A stretch of DNA of 64,000 nucleotides. It comes from Lepas anatifera (taxonomy: Eukaryota > Arthropoda > Thecostraca > Lepadidae). Within the stretch, counting starts at the first letter, position 1, and every line of letters begins with the position of its first letter. Of this stretch, positions 35,656-47,545 are shown one piece after another. The notes beneath the pieces were generated by a model. That model did not search any database, was not told the origin of the DNA, and worked only from the letters and a program-made list of their open reading frames with translations. The DNA is taken from the NCBI GenBank assembly GCA_034440635.1, contig JAOTON010001946.1, positions 1,208,001 to 1,272,000 of the forward strand, read 5' to 3'. The translations under genes were made by a program, and so were the position numbers.

Positions 35656-35979
35656 CGCGAATACTCTAGAACAGGGCTGAGGCCAAAAGGGAAGGCTCTA
35701 AACAATGTCTGCAATTTTTGAGGTCAAAGTCCTTCAAGGTCATTGACCTATTACGACACAGCCCAACAAATTAGGCCTAATTAACGCTATAACTAGCGCT
35801 GTGCCCAAGCTTACCAATGACCTTTGATCAAGCATTGATCATCAAGGCCAGTGACCTTTAAAATTGACCTGTGACCTTGATCTAAACACTGAATAACCTT
35901 TACTTTGATGTAATAGCATGCGTCATAATAGGTGTCGTAACATTATGCAACGTCATTTAGGGGCTGTCCAGGAGTACCT

Positions 35980-38900
35980 GTGCTCATCAGGGACACTTAT
36001 ACTCTCTGGAGGGGCCTTTGCTTCGATGAGGCACCTGTGCCACCCAGGGGCGCCTTCGCTCCCCAATGGACGCAACCTGGCTATCCAGGGGCATCTTTGC
36101 TGTTCATTCAGGGGGTGCCTTTGATACCCAGTGCCCAAGGGGAGCTGTTTCTTATCCAGGTTCACCTTGGTATTTAGGGGCGTATTTTTATTCAAGGTAA
36201 CCTATACTACCCAGTGGCGCCTACCCTATGCAAGGGGCGCTTAGGCTATCCAGGGGGCGGCAATTTGCTATACATAGGGCGCCCTTATGCTCTCCATGGG
36301 CACCTCATTCAGAGGGTGCCTCTGATATTCAGGGGCGCTTTTCCTATCAGCAGGGTACCTGTGCCATCTTGGGGCTATTCTTATCAAGGGACGCTGCTGT
36401 TATTCAGGAATACCTACACCACTGTCGAGGGTCGCCTTTGCTACCCAGAGGCGCCTTTACTTCTTAGGAAGTTTGGCGCCCGTGCTTTAAGGAATGCTTT
36501 GGCATCGATTGATTGCTCTATTATTGGGCTTAGGTGCGCGTGAACCTTGAGCTCATGTAGCGCCCATATTGTTGCTAAGGAACGCTTATGGTATCAAAGG
36601 GCGCCTTTACTATCCAGGGCCGCTGTTTTATTCAAGGCAGTCTGCTCTGTCCACGGGCATCTGATATTTCGGGGGCGGTGCCTAGGTTATTCAGGAGGCG
36701 GCTTTTTTCTCCACAGGGGCGCACTATTGCTTTCCAGGGGCGCCGTTACTGCCCAGGGGTGTCTTTCTATCCAGGAGCGCATCTGCTGTCTAGATGCAGA
36801 CATGATTGAAATACATGCCCCTACGTTATCCTGGGGTGCTTTTTGTCTCCGGTGAGGCGCTATTTTTCTCTTTCGGCACCAGTTTATTAAAGGGCACCTA
36901 TGCTGTCCAGAGAACCTTTGTTATCTGGGGCTGCCTTCGCTGTTAACCCGCGCCCCACCGGGGGTCCGGCGCCACCTTCGCCCCACCGGGGGGCCATCGA
37001 TGGCCCCCCTCTAACTCCGAAAATATGGGCGTTAGCGCAAATCTGCAAAGTGCAATAGAAAGCTCGCGTGAATTCAGCAAGAAATTACTTCGCATGTTTT
37101 AGTGCTCAGGTCAATGGTTTGACCTCCAGAGGTCAAATTAGGTCAAGATCGGCTATTTTCACTCAAATATGCAATGATTAAGCCAACTGGGCATAACTCT
37201 TATGTCAATAGAGCTATTGAGGCCTGGTAAAGTACATTTGATAGGAAATTGCCAGTACTTTTTCCGCTATGTGGAACGTAAAGACCACCCGCCAGTGGTT
37301 TGACCGCCAGAGGTCACCTCGTGACCTAATATGACCTGAGGTCACGAAAGGTCAAAAAGTGACCTTGCCGTATATCAAATGAAAGCCAGTGACAAGACAA
37401 ACACGATGGTGTTTGTTTCACCGCTCTAGCTCAATTAGGTCAAAAGTTATTGTCAAAATACTGTTTTTGACCTCTGGTGACCTTGCATGACCTTGGAAAA
37501 GTCAAAGGGCAAATATGACCCCTGGGATCCGTGAAAGGGTGTCCAAAAACGTTGTTCTGAGCAGTCTGAGTATTTGCAATCATTTTTGTGGCTTTTATAC
37601 CATGAAATAGCTTTTCCCCATGCTTTTCCAATGGGAGAGGTCGCCTCGTGACCTGACCTCAGGGCACGAAATCAAAAAATCCCGGATATACACCTTGTAG
37701 ACCCTGGAGGGGTCATGAAGTGTAGGAAGTTTCAAATCAATCGACTTTGAAATGTAGCTCTTACAGAGCTCTAAAGGTGAAGTGAGGTGACCTTGGTTGA
37801 CCTCGTCTGGTGACCTGACCTTGGGTGACCCGGGGTAAAAAATTTCAGGGATGATGGGAAAATGATGCAGTGAGAGGTAGAGCCCTCAACCGCGGTGCTG
37901 CGCCTCGTCGTTTTTCTGCTATTCCGGAAAAACCTTAGGGGGCCATCGATGGCCCCTCCCGGTGGGGCGAGGGTTAAGGGGCGCCTTTGCTACCCAAAGG
38001 GAACATTTTACTTTAATGGAGTGCCTATTTCCATCTAAGCGGCGCTTATGCTGTCTTGGAGCGCCTTTGCAAACATGGGGCGCACTTTTCTATCCAGGTG
38101 CGCCTTTGCACTTGAGGGGGCGCCTCTGCAATCCAGGAGGAGCCCAAAATAGATAGAGAATAAAAATTCTGAAATAAGGCATTCGAACACTGATATAAAG
38201 TGCCTAGTTATCAGAAAGAGGCGCTCATCTGCTTAGCGGGGAGGACTGCTGGTTGGTAAGGGCAGCGTTCTCGGAAGTGGGGCGCACATACTGAAGAAGA
38301 CACCCGGTTGCAGCGATGGAGCACTAAGCCTTCAGTTATAGGTTAACGAAATGTGGTTTAAGGCAGTCCATGCTCAAATTGAGCGCTCGAGCCCTGTAAC
38401 AGAGCGCGCTACTGTCGGACAGGTGTGCCAAACCATAGACAATAGGGAAGCTGAAGATGGAAAGGGACACCTATGATATCCTGGGGGCGCCTGTACTCTC
38501 AGGTGAGGCGCTTGTTTTCTTTCTCAGGCGCCTAGTTTATCCATGACCGCCTATGCTGTCCAGATCATCTATTTCAAGAAGGGTTAACTTTGCTGTCCAG
38601 GGGCGCCTTTGCTATCCAAGGGCGCATATGATATATGTAGGGCGCTTTATGCAGAGGGCGCCTAGGCTGTCCAAGGGCGCCGTCGTAACCAAAGGCCGCC
38701 TTTCACTTCCCTAAAGTGCCTATTTCTATGTAAGGGGTGCATATATTATCTAGGAGTGCCTTTGATATACAGAGACGCCTTTTTGTCCAGCGGCGCCTTT
38801 GCTCTTGAGGGACGCTGCTCCAATCCAGGGTAGCTGAAGATGGATAAGGGACATCTATGTTATACAGGGGGAGCCTGTACTTTCCAATGGGGCGCTCATT

Positions 38901-41110
38901 TTCCTTCTCAAGCACCTAGTTTATTTAGAGGGCGCCTAGGCTATCCAAAGGCGCCTTTACTATCGAAGGGGTGCCTTCCTAGGGGCACCTTTGCTGTCCA
39001 AAGCACTTGTGTCCAGGGTTGTCTTTGCTGTCCAGTGGCGCCTCCAAAAGTGCATATGATATCCGTGGGCGCTTTATCCAGTGGGTGCCTGGACTATCAA
39101 AGGGCACTTTTTCTATCCAAGGGTTGCATTTATTTTCCTGAAGTGCCTATTTCTATCTAAGGGGTTCCTATTCTGTCCAGGGCACCTATGTTTCCCAGAT
39201 TTGCCTTTGCTGTCCAGGGACGCCTTTGCTATCCAAGGGCACCTTTCTTAACCAAGAGGCGCATTTTGCTTTCCTGGAGCACCTATTTCTATCTAAGGGG
39301 CGCATATGTTATCTAGGAGCGCCTTTGATACCAGGAGGCGGCTTTTTGTCCAAGGGCGCCTTTGCTCTTGGGGGGGGGCGCTGCTCCAATCCAGGGCAGC
39401 TGAAGGTGGATAAGGGACATCTATGTTACACAGAGGGAGCCTGTATTTCCCAGTGGGGCGCTCGTTTTCCTTCTCGGGCTCCTAGTTTACCCAGGGGGCG
39501 CCTAGGCTATCCAAAGGCGGCTTTTCTATCGAAGGGGTGCCTTCCTAGGGGCGCCTTTGCTACTCAGGGGCGCCTTTGCCGTCCACAGCACTTGTTTTAT
39601 CCAGGGTTGTCTTTGCTGTTCAGGGGCGCCTTTGCTATCCAAGGGTGCATATGACATCCGTAGGGCGCTTTTTCCAGTGGGCGCCTAGGCTATCAAAGGG
39701 CGCCTTTTTCTGCTCAAGGTGAGCATTTTATTTTCCTAAAGCGCCTACTTCTATCTAAGGGGCAGTTATGCTGTACGGGATGCATATGTTACCAAGATTT
39801 ACCTTCGCTGCCCAGGGGCGCCTTTCCTAGCCAAGGGCGCATATGATATCCGTAGGGCGCTCTTTCCGGTGGGCGCCTAGGCTATCAAAGGGCGCCTTTT
39901 TCTGCTCAAGGTGAGCATTTTATTTTCCTAAAGCGCCTACTTCTATCTAAGGGGCGCTTATGCTGTACGGGGTACATATGTTACCAAGATTTGACTTTGC
40001 TGCCCAGGGGCGCCTTTCCTAGCCAAGGGCGCATATAATATCCGTAGGGCGCTTTTTCCAGTGGGCGCCTAGGCTATCAAAGGGCGCCTTTTTCTGCCCA
40101 AGGTGAGCATTTTATTTTCCTAAGGCGCCTACTTCTGTCTAAGGGGCGCTTATTTTGTCCGGGGTACATATGTTACCAAGATTTGCCTTTGCTGCCCAGG
40201 GGCGCCTTTCCTAGCCAAGGGCGCATATGATATCCGTAGGGCGCTTCATCCAGGGGGCGCCTAGGCTATCCAAAGGCGGCTTTTCTATCGAAGGGGTGCC
40301 TTCCTAGGGGCGCCTTTGCTACCCAGGGGCGCCTTTGCCGTCCACAGCACTTGTGTTATCCAGGGTTGTCTTTGCTGTCCAGGGGCGCCTTTGCTATCCA
40401 AGGGTGCATATGACATCCGTAGGGCGCTTTTTCCAGTGGGCGCCTAAGCTATCAAAGGGCGCCTTATTCTACCCAAGGTGAGCATTTTATTTTCCTAAAG
40501 CGCCTACTTCTATCTAAGGGACGCTTATGCTGTCCGTGGTACATATGTTACCAAGATTTGCCTTTGCTGCCCAGGGGCGCCTTTCCTAGCCAAGGGCGCA
40601 TATGATATCCGTAGGGCGCTTCATCCAGGGGGCGCCTAGGCTATCCAAAGGCGGGTTTCTATCGAAGGGGTGCCTTCCTAGGGGCGCCTTTGCTACCCAG
40701 GGGCGCCTTTGCCGTCCACAGCACTTGTGTTATCCAGGGTTGTCTTTGCTGTCCAGGGGCGCCTTTGCTATCCAAGGGTGCATATGACATCCGTAGGGCG
40801 CTTTTTCCACTGGGCGCTTAGGCTATCAAAGGGCGCTTTTTTCTGCCCAAGGTGAGCATTTCATTTTCCTAAAGCGCCTACTTCTATCTCAGGGGTGCTT
40901 ATGCTGTCCGGGGTACATATGTTACCAAGATTTGCCTTTGCTCCCAGGGGCGCCTTTCCTAGCCAACGGCGCATATGATATCCGTAGGGCGCTTCATCCA
41001 GGGGGCGTCTAGGCTACCTAGGGGCGCTTCATCCAGGGGGCGCCTAGGCTACTCAGGGGTGTATTAGTTCCCCATGGCGCAATCTTGCTATCTAGTGGCG
41101 CCTTTTCTTT
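35980..41110. repeat. GC-rich minisatellite with ~190-bp higher-order repeat
   Basis: The basic unit, about 20-30 bp, centres on GGGGCGCCTTTGCTATCC with many variants. From about 38.6 kb a higher-order unit appears, marked by CATATGATATCCGTAGGGCGC at about 39648, 39841, 40032, 40223, 40408, 40599, 40780 and 40971 (spacing 181-192 bp), with companions GTGAGCATTTTATTTTCC and ACATATGTTACCAAG. The left part is the most diverged and the right the most homogeneous, so recent amplification was at the right. A TTAA MITE interrupts it at 36947-37973. Open frames of 60-142 codons here are by-products. Confidence 0.93.
36943..37977. mobile_element. TTAA MITE, AGGTCA-rich family, intact copy J in the minisatellite
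   Basis: Element 36947-37973 (1027 bp) between TTAA at 36943-36946 and 37974-37977. The terminal repeats are CCCGCGCCCCACCGGG and CCCTCGCCCCACCGGG (15 of 16). The interior has AGGTCA and TGACCT clusters. The segment at about 37110-37310 also occurs at about 54865-55075. Confidence 0.9.
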
Positions 41111-41814
41111 GCCGGGGCGCTTTTGTTAGCTTTCTAAATTTCATCTGCAACATTTTACTGGGGCGCAAAAGACCAGTAAAGGCGTCTAATGTTTGGGCAG
41201 GGGCGCTTTGCCATGGTTTTAAGGAGTATGTGTTAATTCAAGTGGAATAAGTGGTATCTACCACCTTGACGCACGAGATGGGTACAGGCGCGCCACTCAT
41301 ATCCGGGCGCCTTCGGCGCCCGATATGAGCTAAGCTATACTGGGGCGCTTGGGAGCTAAGGGGGGGCCCGGGCCCCTGGGCCCCCTTGGATCCGTCACTG
41401 CTAATCTATGAATGGGAGCCTGCACCTACACACAATTGGGAACCCTGATCACAGCTTCCCCCAAACTGAACTTCTATCTCACATATCAACAAAAGGGACA
41501 AAAATGTCAATGTCAACATAGGATTTGGATCTACCTAAAATGTGTTGGTAAAGTGGACCTTAGGTAGCATTTTTATAGACAGATCAAATGCTTAAAATTT
41601 TCCCCCAACACCTGATTATCACCTGCCTGTTCATTCCTTCTTGCAGTAAAAACTGTGAGGCAACTACCCTGCATAGATGTAAAATTATGTCTATTGGCCT
41701 AATAGGTACCTACAGAGGTATTGGAAGTCTCATACCAAAGAAAGATCCGGTGTAGTCAAAGTCCTGCTTTAACTCCATGCAGTTCAGGTTCTATGTGTTG
41801 CTTACCACCACTGG

Positions 41815-41945
41815 TAGTAGGCAACACACCCCCAACCAGCGTTTTTCAAAGTGTCTTTCTTTCTGAGATTTTCTGTGATTTCCTGAGATGAGAAGGGGGT
41901 CTACTAGGCCCCCCTCCAGTGCACGTTAGTGTGTGTTTTAACACT
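41815..41945 (-). mobile_element. Possible solo end of a TTAA MITE inside hAT-A
   Basis: On the minus strand TTAA (41938-41941) is followed after a short gap by ACGTGCACTGGAGGGGGG, close to the left end of the copy at 50774. The second terminus was not found. Confidence 0.35.
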
Positions 41946-42983
41946 TTGTGGAGGACTGCATTGGCACACATCAACATTTGCTATCTGTACAATATTGACA
42001 TGATAATTTGATCATGAAATCTCACCTGAATTACTGTTGTTGCCAGTCTGTTGCTGGCGCCAACTCTCCCAACTTCCTCCAGCTCCAAATCTACCTAACC
42101 AATCTTGATCTAGGGCACAAATAAGGTAAGGCACAAGCAAGCTAAGGAATGAAAAACCAAGTTTGATATGTGAAAGTGCATCAGTCTCAAAGTAGCCTAC
42201 ATTCATCTTAGATTAGCCATGGGCAGCACTATTTATTCCAGCCAGTTTTAGCCTGCACTTATCTCAGATATATCCCAAAAATATGCCCTAAAAAAGTGGC
42301 TTCCCAAATGTGTACATTTTTTAGCAGGCTCTACATCAAATAAACATTACGTACTTGTCTTGTCGCTGTTGCGTAGTTTAGGTAGAATTGCTACCTAGCT
42401 ATGTTTATTTATTTCACTCATTTAGTACTTTTCTTAGTAGCTTTTAGGCGTACTTAATACTAAACTCAAAGAAATAGGGACCGCTAAATCGAAGAGACTC
42501 AATCTTTAAATATTATTTAACCTGACAAAATGGACAGAGAAATACTTGATAACGTATCTGCGTTATCGTTAATGCCTTAAATATTCCCACAATCGTCTAT
42601 TTCTCGAAAAAAATTGACTGTCACATTTCGGGCATCTAGGCGGCAACTTTCTGGCAACTACTAACAATCGGCACCATTGGGCTGCATGTTAAAATCTGGC
42701 AACTGTGACAGCGGTTTCCGGGTTTTCTGCAGCGAGGGTCCCTCGTTTTAGTAGAAACTGAACACAGTACCAATATTGTATCACTGATGGTACGCTGTGC
42801 AATTGAAGAACAGAGTTGCTAAATTAAATTTATCGCTACTTGCTTCATTCTGTATTTCGAAAATATGCGGTTTGATTTTGAACCATACTGTCACGATCGC
42901 TATTTTGTCACACTTATGCACCTTAATTTTCATAAATGTGTCACAAACCCCAGTAGCCGAGTTGGCAAGTTTCTGCACCTCTG

Positions 42984-45294
42984 GAGGGCACTGCTTGCCA
43001 CACTTAATGTGATGTGGGAGTCTGGCGATTTCCCTCCGGCGTGGCGGGAAGCCATAGTGATTCCTATTCTGAAACCGGGCAAGTCTGGCTCAGACCCTTT
43101 ACACTTTAGGCCAATATCGCTGACTTCTTGCATGTGCAAACTTTTCGAAAAAATGGTGAATGTGCGATGCGTGTGGTATCTGGAAAGCCGAGGTATTCTC
43201 AGTAACAACCAGTGCGGTTTCCGCAAAGGCCGGAGCACAGTGGATCACTTGGTGTCTCTGGATACATCAGTGCGATGTGCGTTCAGAGAGGGGCGACACC
43301 TAGGAGCGGTGTTCTTTGACGCCATTGCCGCCTATGACACAGCGTGGCGACATGGTATCCTGTTAAAATTGTATCAGTGTGGTATTCGTGGCCAGATGGG
43401 TCTTTTTATGAAGAACTTCCTGACTGATAGGACTTTTCGCGTCAGGATCGGTGGCATGTACTCCAATGCATTTTATCAGGAAGAGGGCATCCCACAGGGG
43501 AGCGTTTCAAGCATTTGTCTCTTCGCTTTAGCCATAAATGACGTCACAACATCCCTCCCATCATCCATACAGAGTTCCATATTTGTGGACGATATTGCAA
43601 TATGGACAACATCTTCAACAACATCTTCACTATCACGTCAACTCCAGCTGGCCGTGAACCATTTGGAACGCTGGAGTAGTAAAAATGGATTGTATTTTTC
43701 GACTGAAAAAACCGCTGGTGTTCATTTCTGTCGCAGGCGCAGGACCTGTCCGGAACCTATGGTATCGTTGCGCGGTAAAACTATCACATTCCAACCGACA
43801 GCGAAGTTTCTCGGAGTAACGTTTGATAAACGGCTGACATACAACGCACACATTAGGAATATACGTGACAAGTGTTTTAAATCTTTGAATGCCTTGAAAT
43901 GTGCATCTCGTCTATCGTACGGAGCGGACAGGAAGACACTTCTCATTCTCTATCGGTCTCTTGTTCGTTCCAAGATGGATTACGCCTGCTTTGTATACGA
44001 TTCTGCGTCGGAATCAGTTAAACGCTGTTTAGATACGATTCACCATAGTGCACTCCGAGTGGCCACAGGTGCGTTTAGGACAACACCGTGCTCCAGCTTG
44101 TTGGTGGAAGCAAATGAACCACCTCTCGCATTGCGACGGCGCCTGCTCGGGCAGCGTTACGCCTGTAAGCTGGCTCAGTCTCCGTCACACCCAACATATA
44201 ACGCAGTTTTCTCGCGGAACATGCTACGGCTGTTTGAGAACGTGCAAAAAGGAATCCCACTGGGCGTACGCGTCCAACGTTTCTCGGCCGAAAGTGGTAT
44301 CCAGCCGAGTGTTGTGACTCATAGCGAGCTTTCAGACATCCCTCCTTGGGAACTTATCTGCCCAAAAACCGACATGACTCTCGCAGGGAAAACCAAATCC
44401 GACACTATCCCTACTGAATTTAAACAATTGGCGCTCGAACACATTGCACAGTATGCAGATCATGTGTCGTTCTACACTGACGGATCAAAAACTGATGTTG
44501 GAGTGGGATGCGCTTTTGTTACGGATACAGTAACAAGAAATTTCTCACTTTCATCTTTTGCATCGGTTTTCACCTCTGAACTCACCGCCTTGGATAAAGC
44601 TCTATGCTTTATCGAAGTTAGTGATGCCACAAAATACGTTATTTTCACCGATAGCCTTAGCAGCATTCAAGCTGTGAGTGGTTTCAACCCAAGTGATGGA
44701 CTTGTTTTAAACATTGTCCTGCGCTTAACCCGCCTTGCCAGACTGGGAAAGTATGTAACACTCTGCTGGATCCCAAGTCATGTTGGAATACAATTGAATG
44801 AAGTGGCAGACGCAGCGGCCCGACGTGCTTCCCGTAGGCCCTGCAGGCGTGCGCAACGAATCCCCGCTGGAGATTTGTACCCATATATATGTACTCACCT
44901 TCGCAGTGTATGGCAAGAACAATGGAATGATATAATAAACAACAAGTTGAAAGTTATCAAACCTGAGATCGGTGAGTGGCCATCCTCGCTGCGGCCTAAC
45001 CGCCGTGAGGAGGTGGCGTTGTGTCGATTGCGGACGGGCCACACGCTGGCCACTCACCGATATCTGTTATGCGGCGAACCTCGACCACAATGTCAGCGAT
45101 GTGCGGCGCCCCTGTCGGTCCGACACGTGCTAGTCTCGTGCCCGGAATATGCTAGACACAGGTCTTTGCATTTTGGCGTGCACCGGCAGGAGTCCACACT
45201 CTTAGAATTGATCGGCCGTGACTCCAGTATGGTTGAACGGGTGCTGTCCTATCTTAGAGAAATTGACTTTACGATAATATTTGATCCTGGTTAA
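42984..45294 (+). pseudogene. LINE open frame, 3' part: reverse transcriptase, RNase H, CCHC
   Basis: The frame continues the one left at 32761. In order it shows: HFRPISLTS and GFRKGRSTVDH (fingers), FFDAIAAYDTAWR (first catalytic Asp), GIPQGS, and FVDD in place of the usual YADD; a thumb region; then RNase H with FYTDGSK, SELTALDKAL, FTDSL and WIPSHVGI...NEVADAAAR; and a C-terminal CX2C...HX4C cluster (CQRCAAPLSVRHVLVSC). These are the domains of an I/Jockey-group non-LTR retrotransposon with RNase H. There are no stops or frameshifts, so the copy was young when hAT-A split it. Codons before 42984 in the long open frame belong to hAT-A and not to the LINE. Confidence 0.93.
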
Positions 45295-45615
45295 AAGCGT
45301 GTGTTGTGGTAGTCAACCGCGCTGATAGGCGCCTGGCGCCGATTTGGCGGGTCCTCCCTTTCGCTCCGGGGCCTTTCAAGTCTCGGAGCGACGGGGAGGG
45401 CCTCCGTTAGACGTCGGGCTTAGGTCCGGCGTCTAGGCTGCCCCCGCGCCCCCGGGCCCCTGGGTCCGTTGGCGCGGGGTGGGCGCCGGAAGTGATGCCC
45501 CGGCGCCCCGCGCCGGCGCCTGCCGGCGCGGTAAACCTGTTTGAATCTGTGACCATGCATCCGTGCAGTGAGAATCATAACTACGATGTGAAAGAATCAC
45601 TCTTTAATGTAGATA
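45295..45615 (+). other. LINE 3' untranslated region, GC-rich
   Basis: After the stop at 45294 comes a sharply GC-rich segment (45320-45530) with palindromic GGCGCCGG-type motifs that could fold strongly, then AT-rich sequence. I see no poly-A or microsatellite tail, so the true 3' end is uncertain. The following 45616-45870 holds nothing recognised. Confidence 0.5.
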
Positions 45616-45870
45616 TTAGTTCACTTTAGACGAGACTTAACTTTCCCCTAAAGACAGACAAAATTATAAGCTTTGACTGCAGAGAAGTGTTATGGGCGCT
45701 ATATGACCTCGCAGGTTGGCGCGCCCCTAAAACCCAATAATCAATCAACGGAAGTTCAACCAAATCAATCGGATGATGTGATCGATAGCGGCATATTTTT
45801 CTTACCATACCGTGAAAATACAATATTCTGCCTTTATCATCACGATCATTCATTTCAGGCAACCGTCGTT

Positions 45871-47545
45871 TTCACCCTCGCCCCGGTGGGGGTGCTTGAA
45901 CACCCCTCGGGTTTTTCCGGCGGTACGGAAAAACGGCGGCGCGAACCGCCGCCGTACTTGGTACATCTTATTCTTGACCGATTCCGCAGCATTGCCTAGA
46001 ATTTTAAGGTTGGGTCATTTCAGGTCAGATCACCAGTGTAGGTCAAGTGACCTCACCTCCAAAAATGTTTAAGGTGACAAGTAAAAATGGGTGAATCTAT
46101 CAGATTGAAACTTATACACATAATGTGCCCACCGAGTGCTAAAACATATATTCCGTCATTTTTCATATCGATGACCTAAGGTCAAATACGGACCATGAAC
46201 TCTCCATTGGAAATACACGGGAAAAGAAATTGGCCCGTATTTGTGTATAGATACAGCTAAGAATGCCTTCATATTTTTCAAAGCATAGTATCCTCGGCCC
46301 CTTTCCAGGTTCATGTTGCAACTTTTAGCGTGGCCTCTAAACGGTCATCTGGGGCTAGTTAAGCAGTTTTTTTTAGACTTAAAGGGAGATAAGCGAAAAA
46401 ATGTTTTGGCTAGATCAAAAGGTCACAAAAAGTTGTTTCAGAAGTCCTATTCTCATTTTTGCAAATTCGGCCTGCAAATGCCTTAAAATTGCTCTCAAAG
46501 TCAACATTTCTAGACGACTTTAGCGGTACACTCTTATCGATTTAAATGACGTAGCCCCGGCAAAGGCTATCAATGTCTCTAAGAATCAGGTCATATCTAT
46601 CTTAAAAATTGATGTAGAACTTCGGAATACTACAGAAAAAATTAATTAAGAAAAATAACATTCCAAAACTCTTTTGCAACAGAAATATAGGGCTAAAAAG
46701 AAATCACAATTAACCAATCAGAAGCCTAAGAATTCTCATACCGGGGTCACGTGACCTATCTGATGCAACATTTTCATAATGCTGGGGCTGAAGCAGAAAG
46801 CGACTCAAGACCCGAGGTACGAAACGGTTGAAGGCTTGAGTAATTATGTTCTTTTTTCCATTTCTAGGGCAAACTAATTCATTTTGTAGTTTTTAAAGGC
46901 TTTGTAAAATTAATTCAAATAGAAATACAGGAGAACAAACATTTTTATTACAAAAAAACATAACTTTTCAACTTTAAATAGTTTTTGAAAAGTAAGTGAT
47001 GGGTGAAGGTTTCAGCATTCTATTGGAACTGTTAACCTATTTCGATAATAAGTGAGTGGCCTCCCAAAATTTTGGCGAAGATACAAAAATAATTGACAGT
47101 TTCGTAATCAGGATTTTTCAAACAGCAAGAAACCACAATAATAATTTTTTCGCGTTTCTCCCTTTAACTCAATAATAACTTTCGTGATTTTACATAACTT
47201 TAATGAAGTCAATAACTTCATGAAATGATGACACAGCTTTTATTTTTATATCATTGCGTTCGGATTGCTATTGCGATTCGATTGGTACACATATTGACTA
47301 TGCTAGCTTAAAAAGTGACCTTGACCTGGCCAGAGGTCAGGCCATTTTTGCTTTGATCTAGTATGGTCTTATTTTACATCATTCCATTTGCCGTGACGAG
47401 AAGAAGCGAATGGTGCCTAAAATGATTCTAACTCAACTCTGTCAGACGCTATAGCCCAAAAACATTACTTAAAATGTCACTTTCTTTGACTTGTCATTAC
47501 CTCAACTATATCAGTCACCTGAGCCAAAAAGTGACTGATGTAGTT
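45871..47545 (-). mobile_element. AGGTCA-rich MITE, copy E, split by another MITE
   Basis: The terminus CCCTCGCCCCGGTGGGGG at 45875 follows TTCA, a mutated TTAA. The body matches copies D and F on the opposite strand (CATATCGATGACCTAAGG, AACTCTCCATTGG, GACCTGGCCAGAGGTCAGG), ending near GCCAAAAAGTGACT at about 47540. A 781-bp element at 46383-47163 interrupts it. The other tip is lost. Confidence 0.7.
46379..47167. mobile_element. TTAA MITE, 781 bp, nested in copy E
   Basis: Element 46383-47163 lies between TTAA at 46379-46382 and 47164-47167. The ends are AGGGAGATAAGCGAAAAAAT and, inward from the right, AGGGAGAAACGCGAAAAAAT. The interior is AT-rich and non-coding. Copy E resumes on the other side, which confirms the insertion. 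Confidence 0.85.

Larger units (their letters stand above)
33190..41408 (+). mobile_element. hAT-B, 8.2-kb element nested in hAT-A, perfect 8-bp TSD
   Basis: Element 33198-41400 lies between two copies of CTAATCTA (33190-33197 and 41401-41408). The ends are CAGTGACGGATCTAGG on the left and, inward from the right, CAGTGACGGATCCAAGG. The interior holds a nested hAT (33286-33775), a degenerate GGCCCCTGAGCTG-type array (about 34080-34830), an AGGTCA MITE fragment, a long GC-rich minisatellite (about 35980-41110) and a TTAA MITE. No transposase is visible. It is unusually long for a non-autonomous hAT, and minisatellite makes up over half of it. Confidence 0.93.
32754..42991 (+). mobile_element. 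hAT-A, 10.2-kb insertion in the LINE, perfect 8-bp TSD
   Basis: Element 32762-42983 is bracketed by GAGGGCAC (32754-32761 and 42984-42991). The termini are perfect 14-bp inverted repeats, CAGAGGTGCAGAAA. Its own sequence is only about 430 bp on the left and 1.6 kb on the right; the rest is the nested hAT-B. Removing 32762-42991 restores one uninterrupted LINE frame of about 1,050 codons, independent proof of the limits. The flanking unique parts are AT-rich with no transposase frame, so it is non-autonomous or decayed. Confidence 0.95.

Noticed and set aside
36000..41000. Several 60-142-codon frames rich in Gly, Arg and Leu
   Set aside because: All lie in the GC-rich minisatellite of hAT-B and change frame with unit indels.
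42865..42983. Start of the 809-codon open frame as the LINE N-terminus
   Set aside because: These bases are the right end of hAT-A. The LINE continues from the duplication at 42984, in the frame left at 32761.
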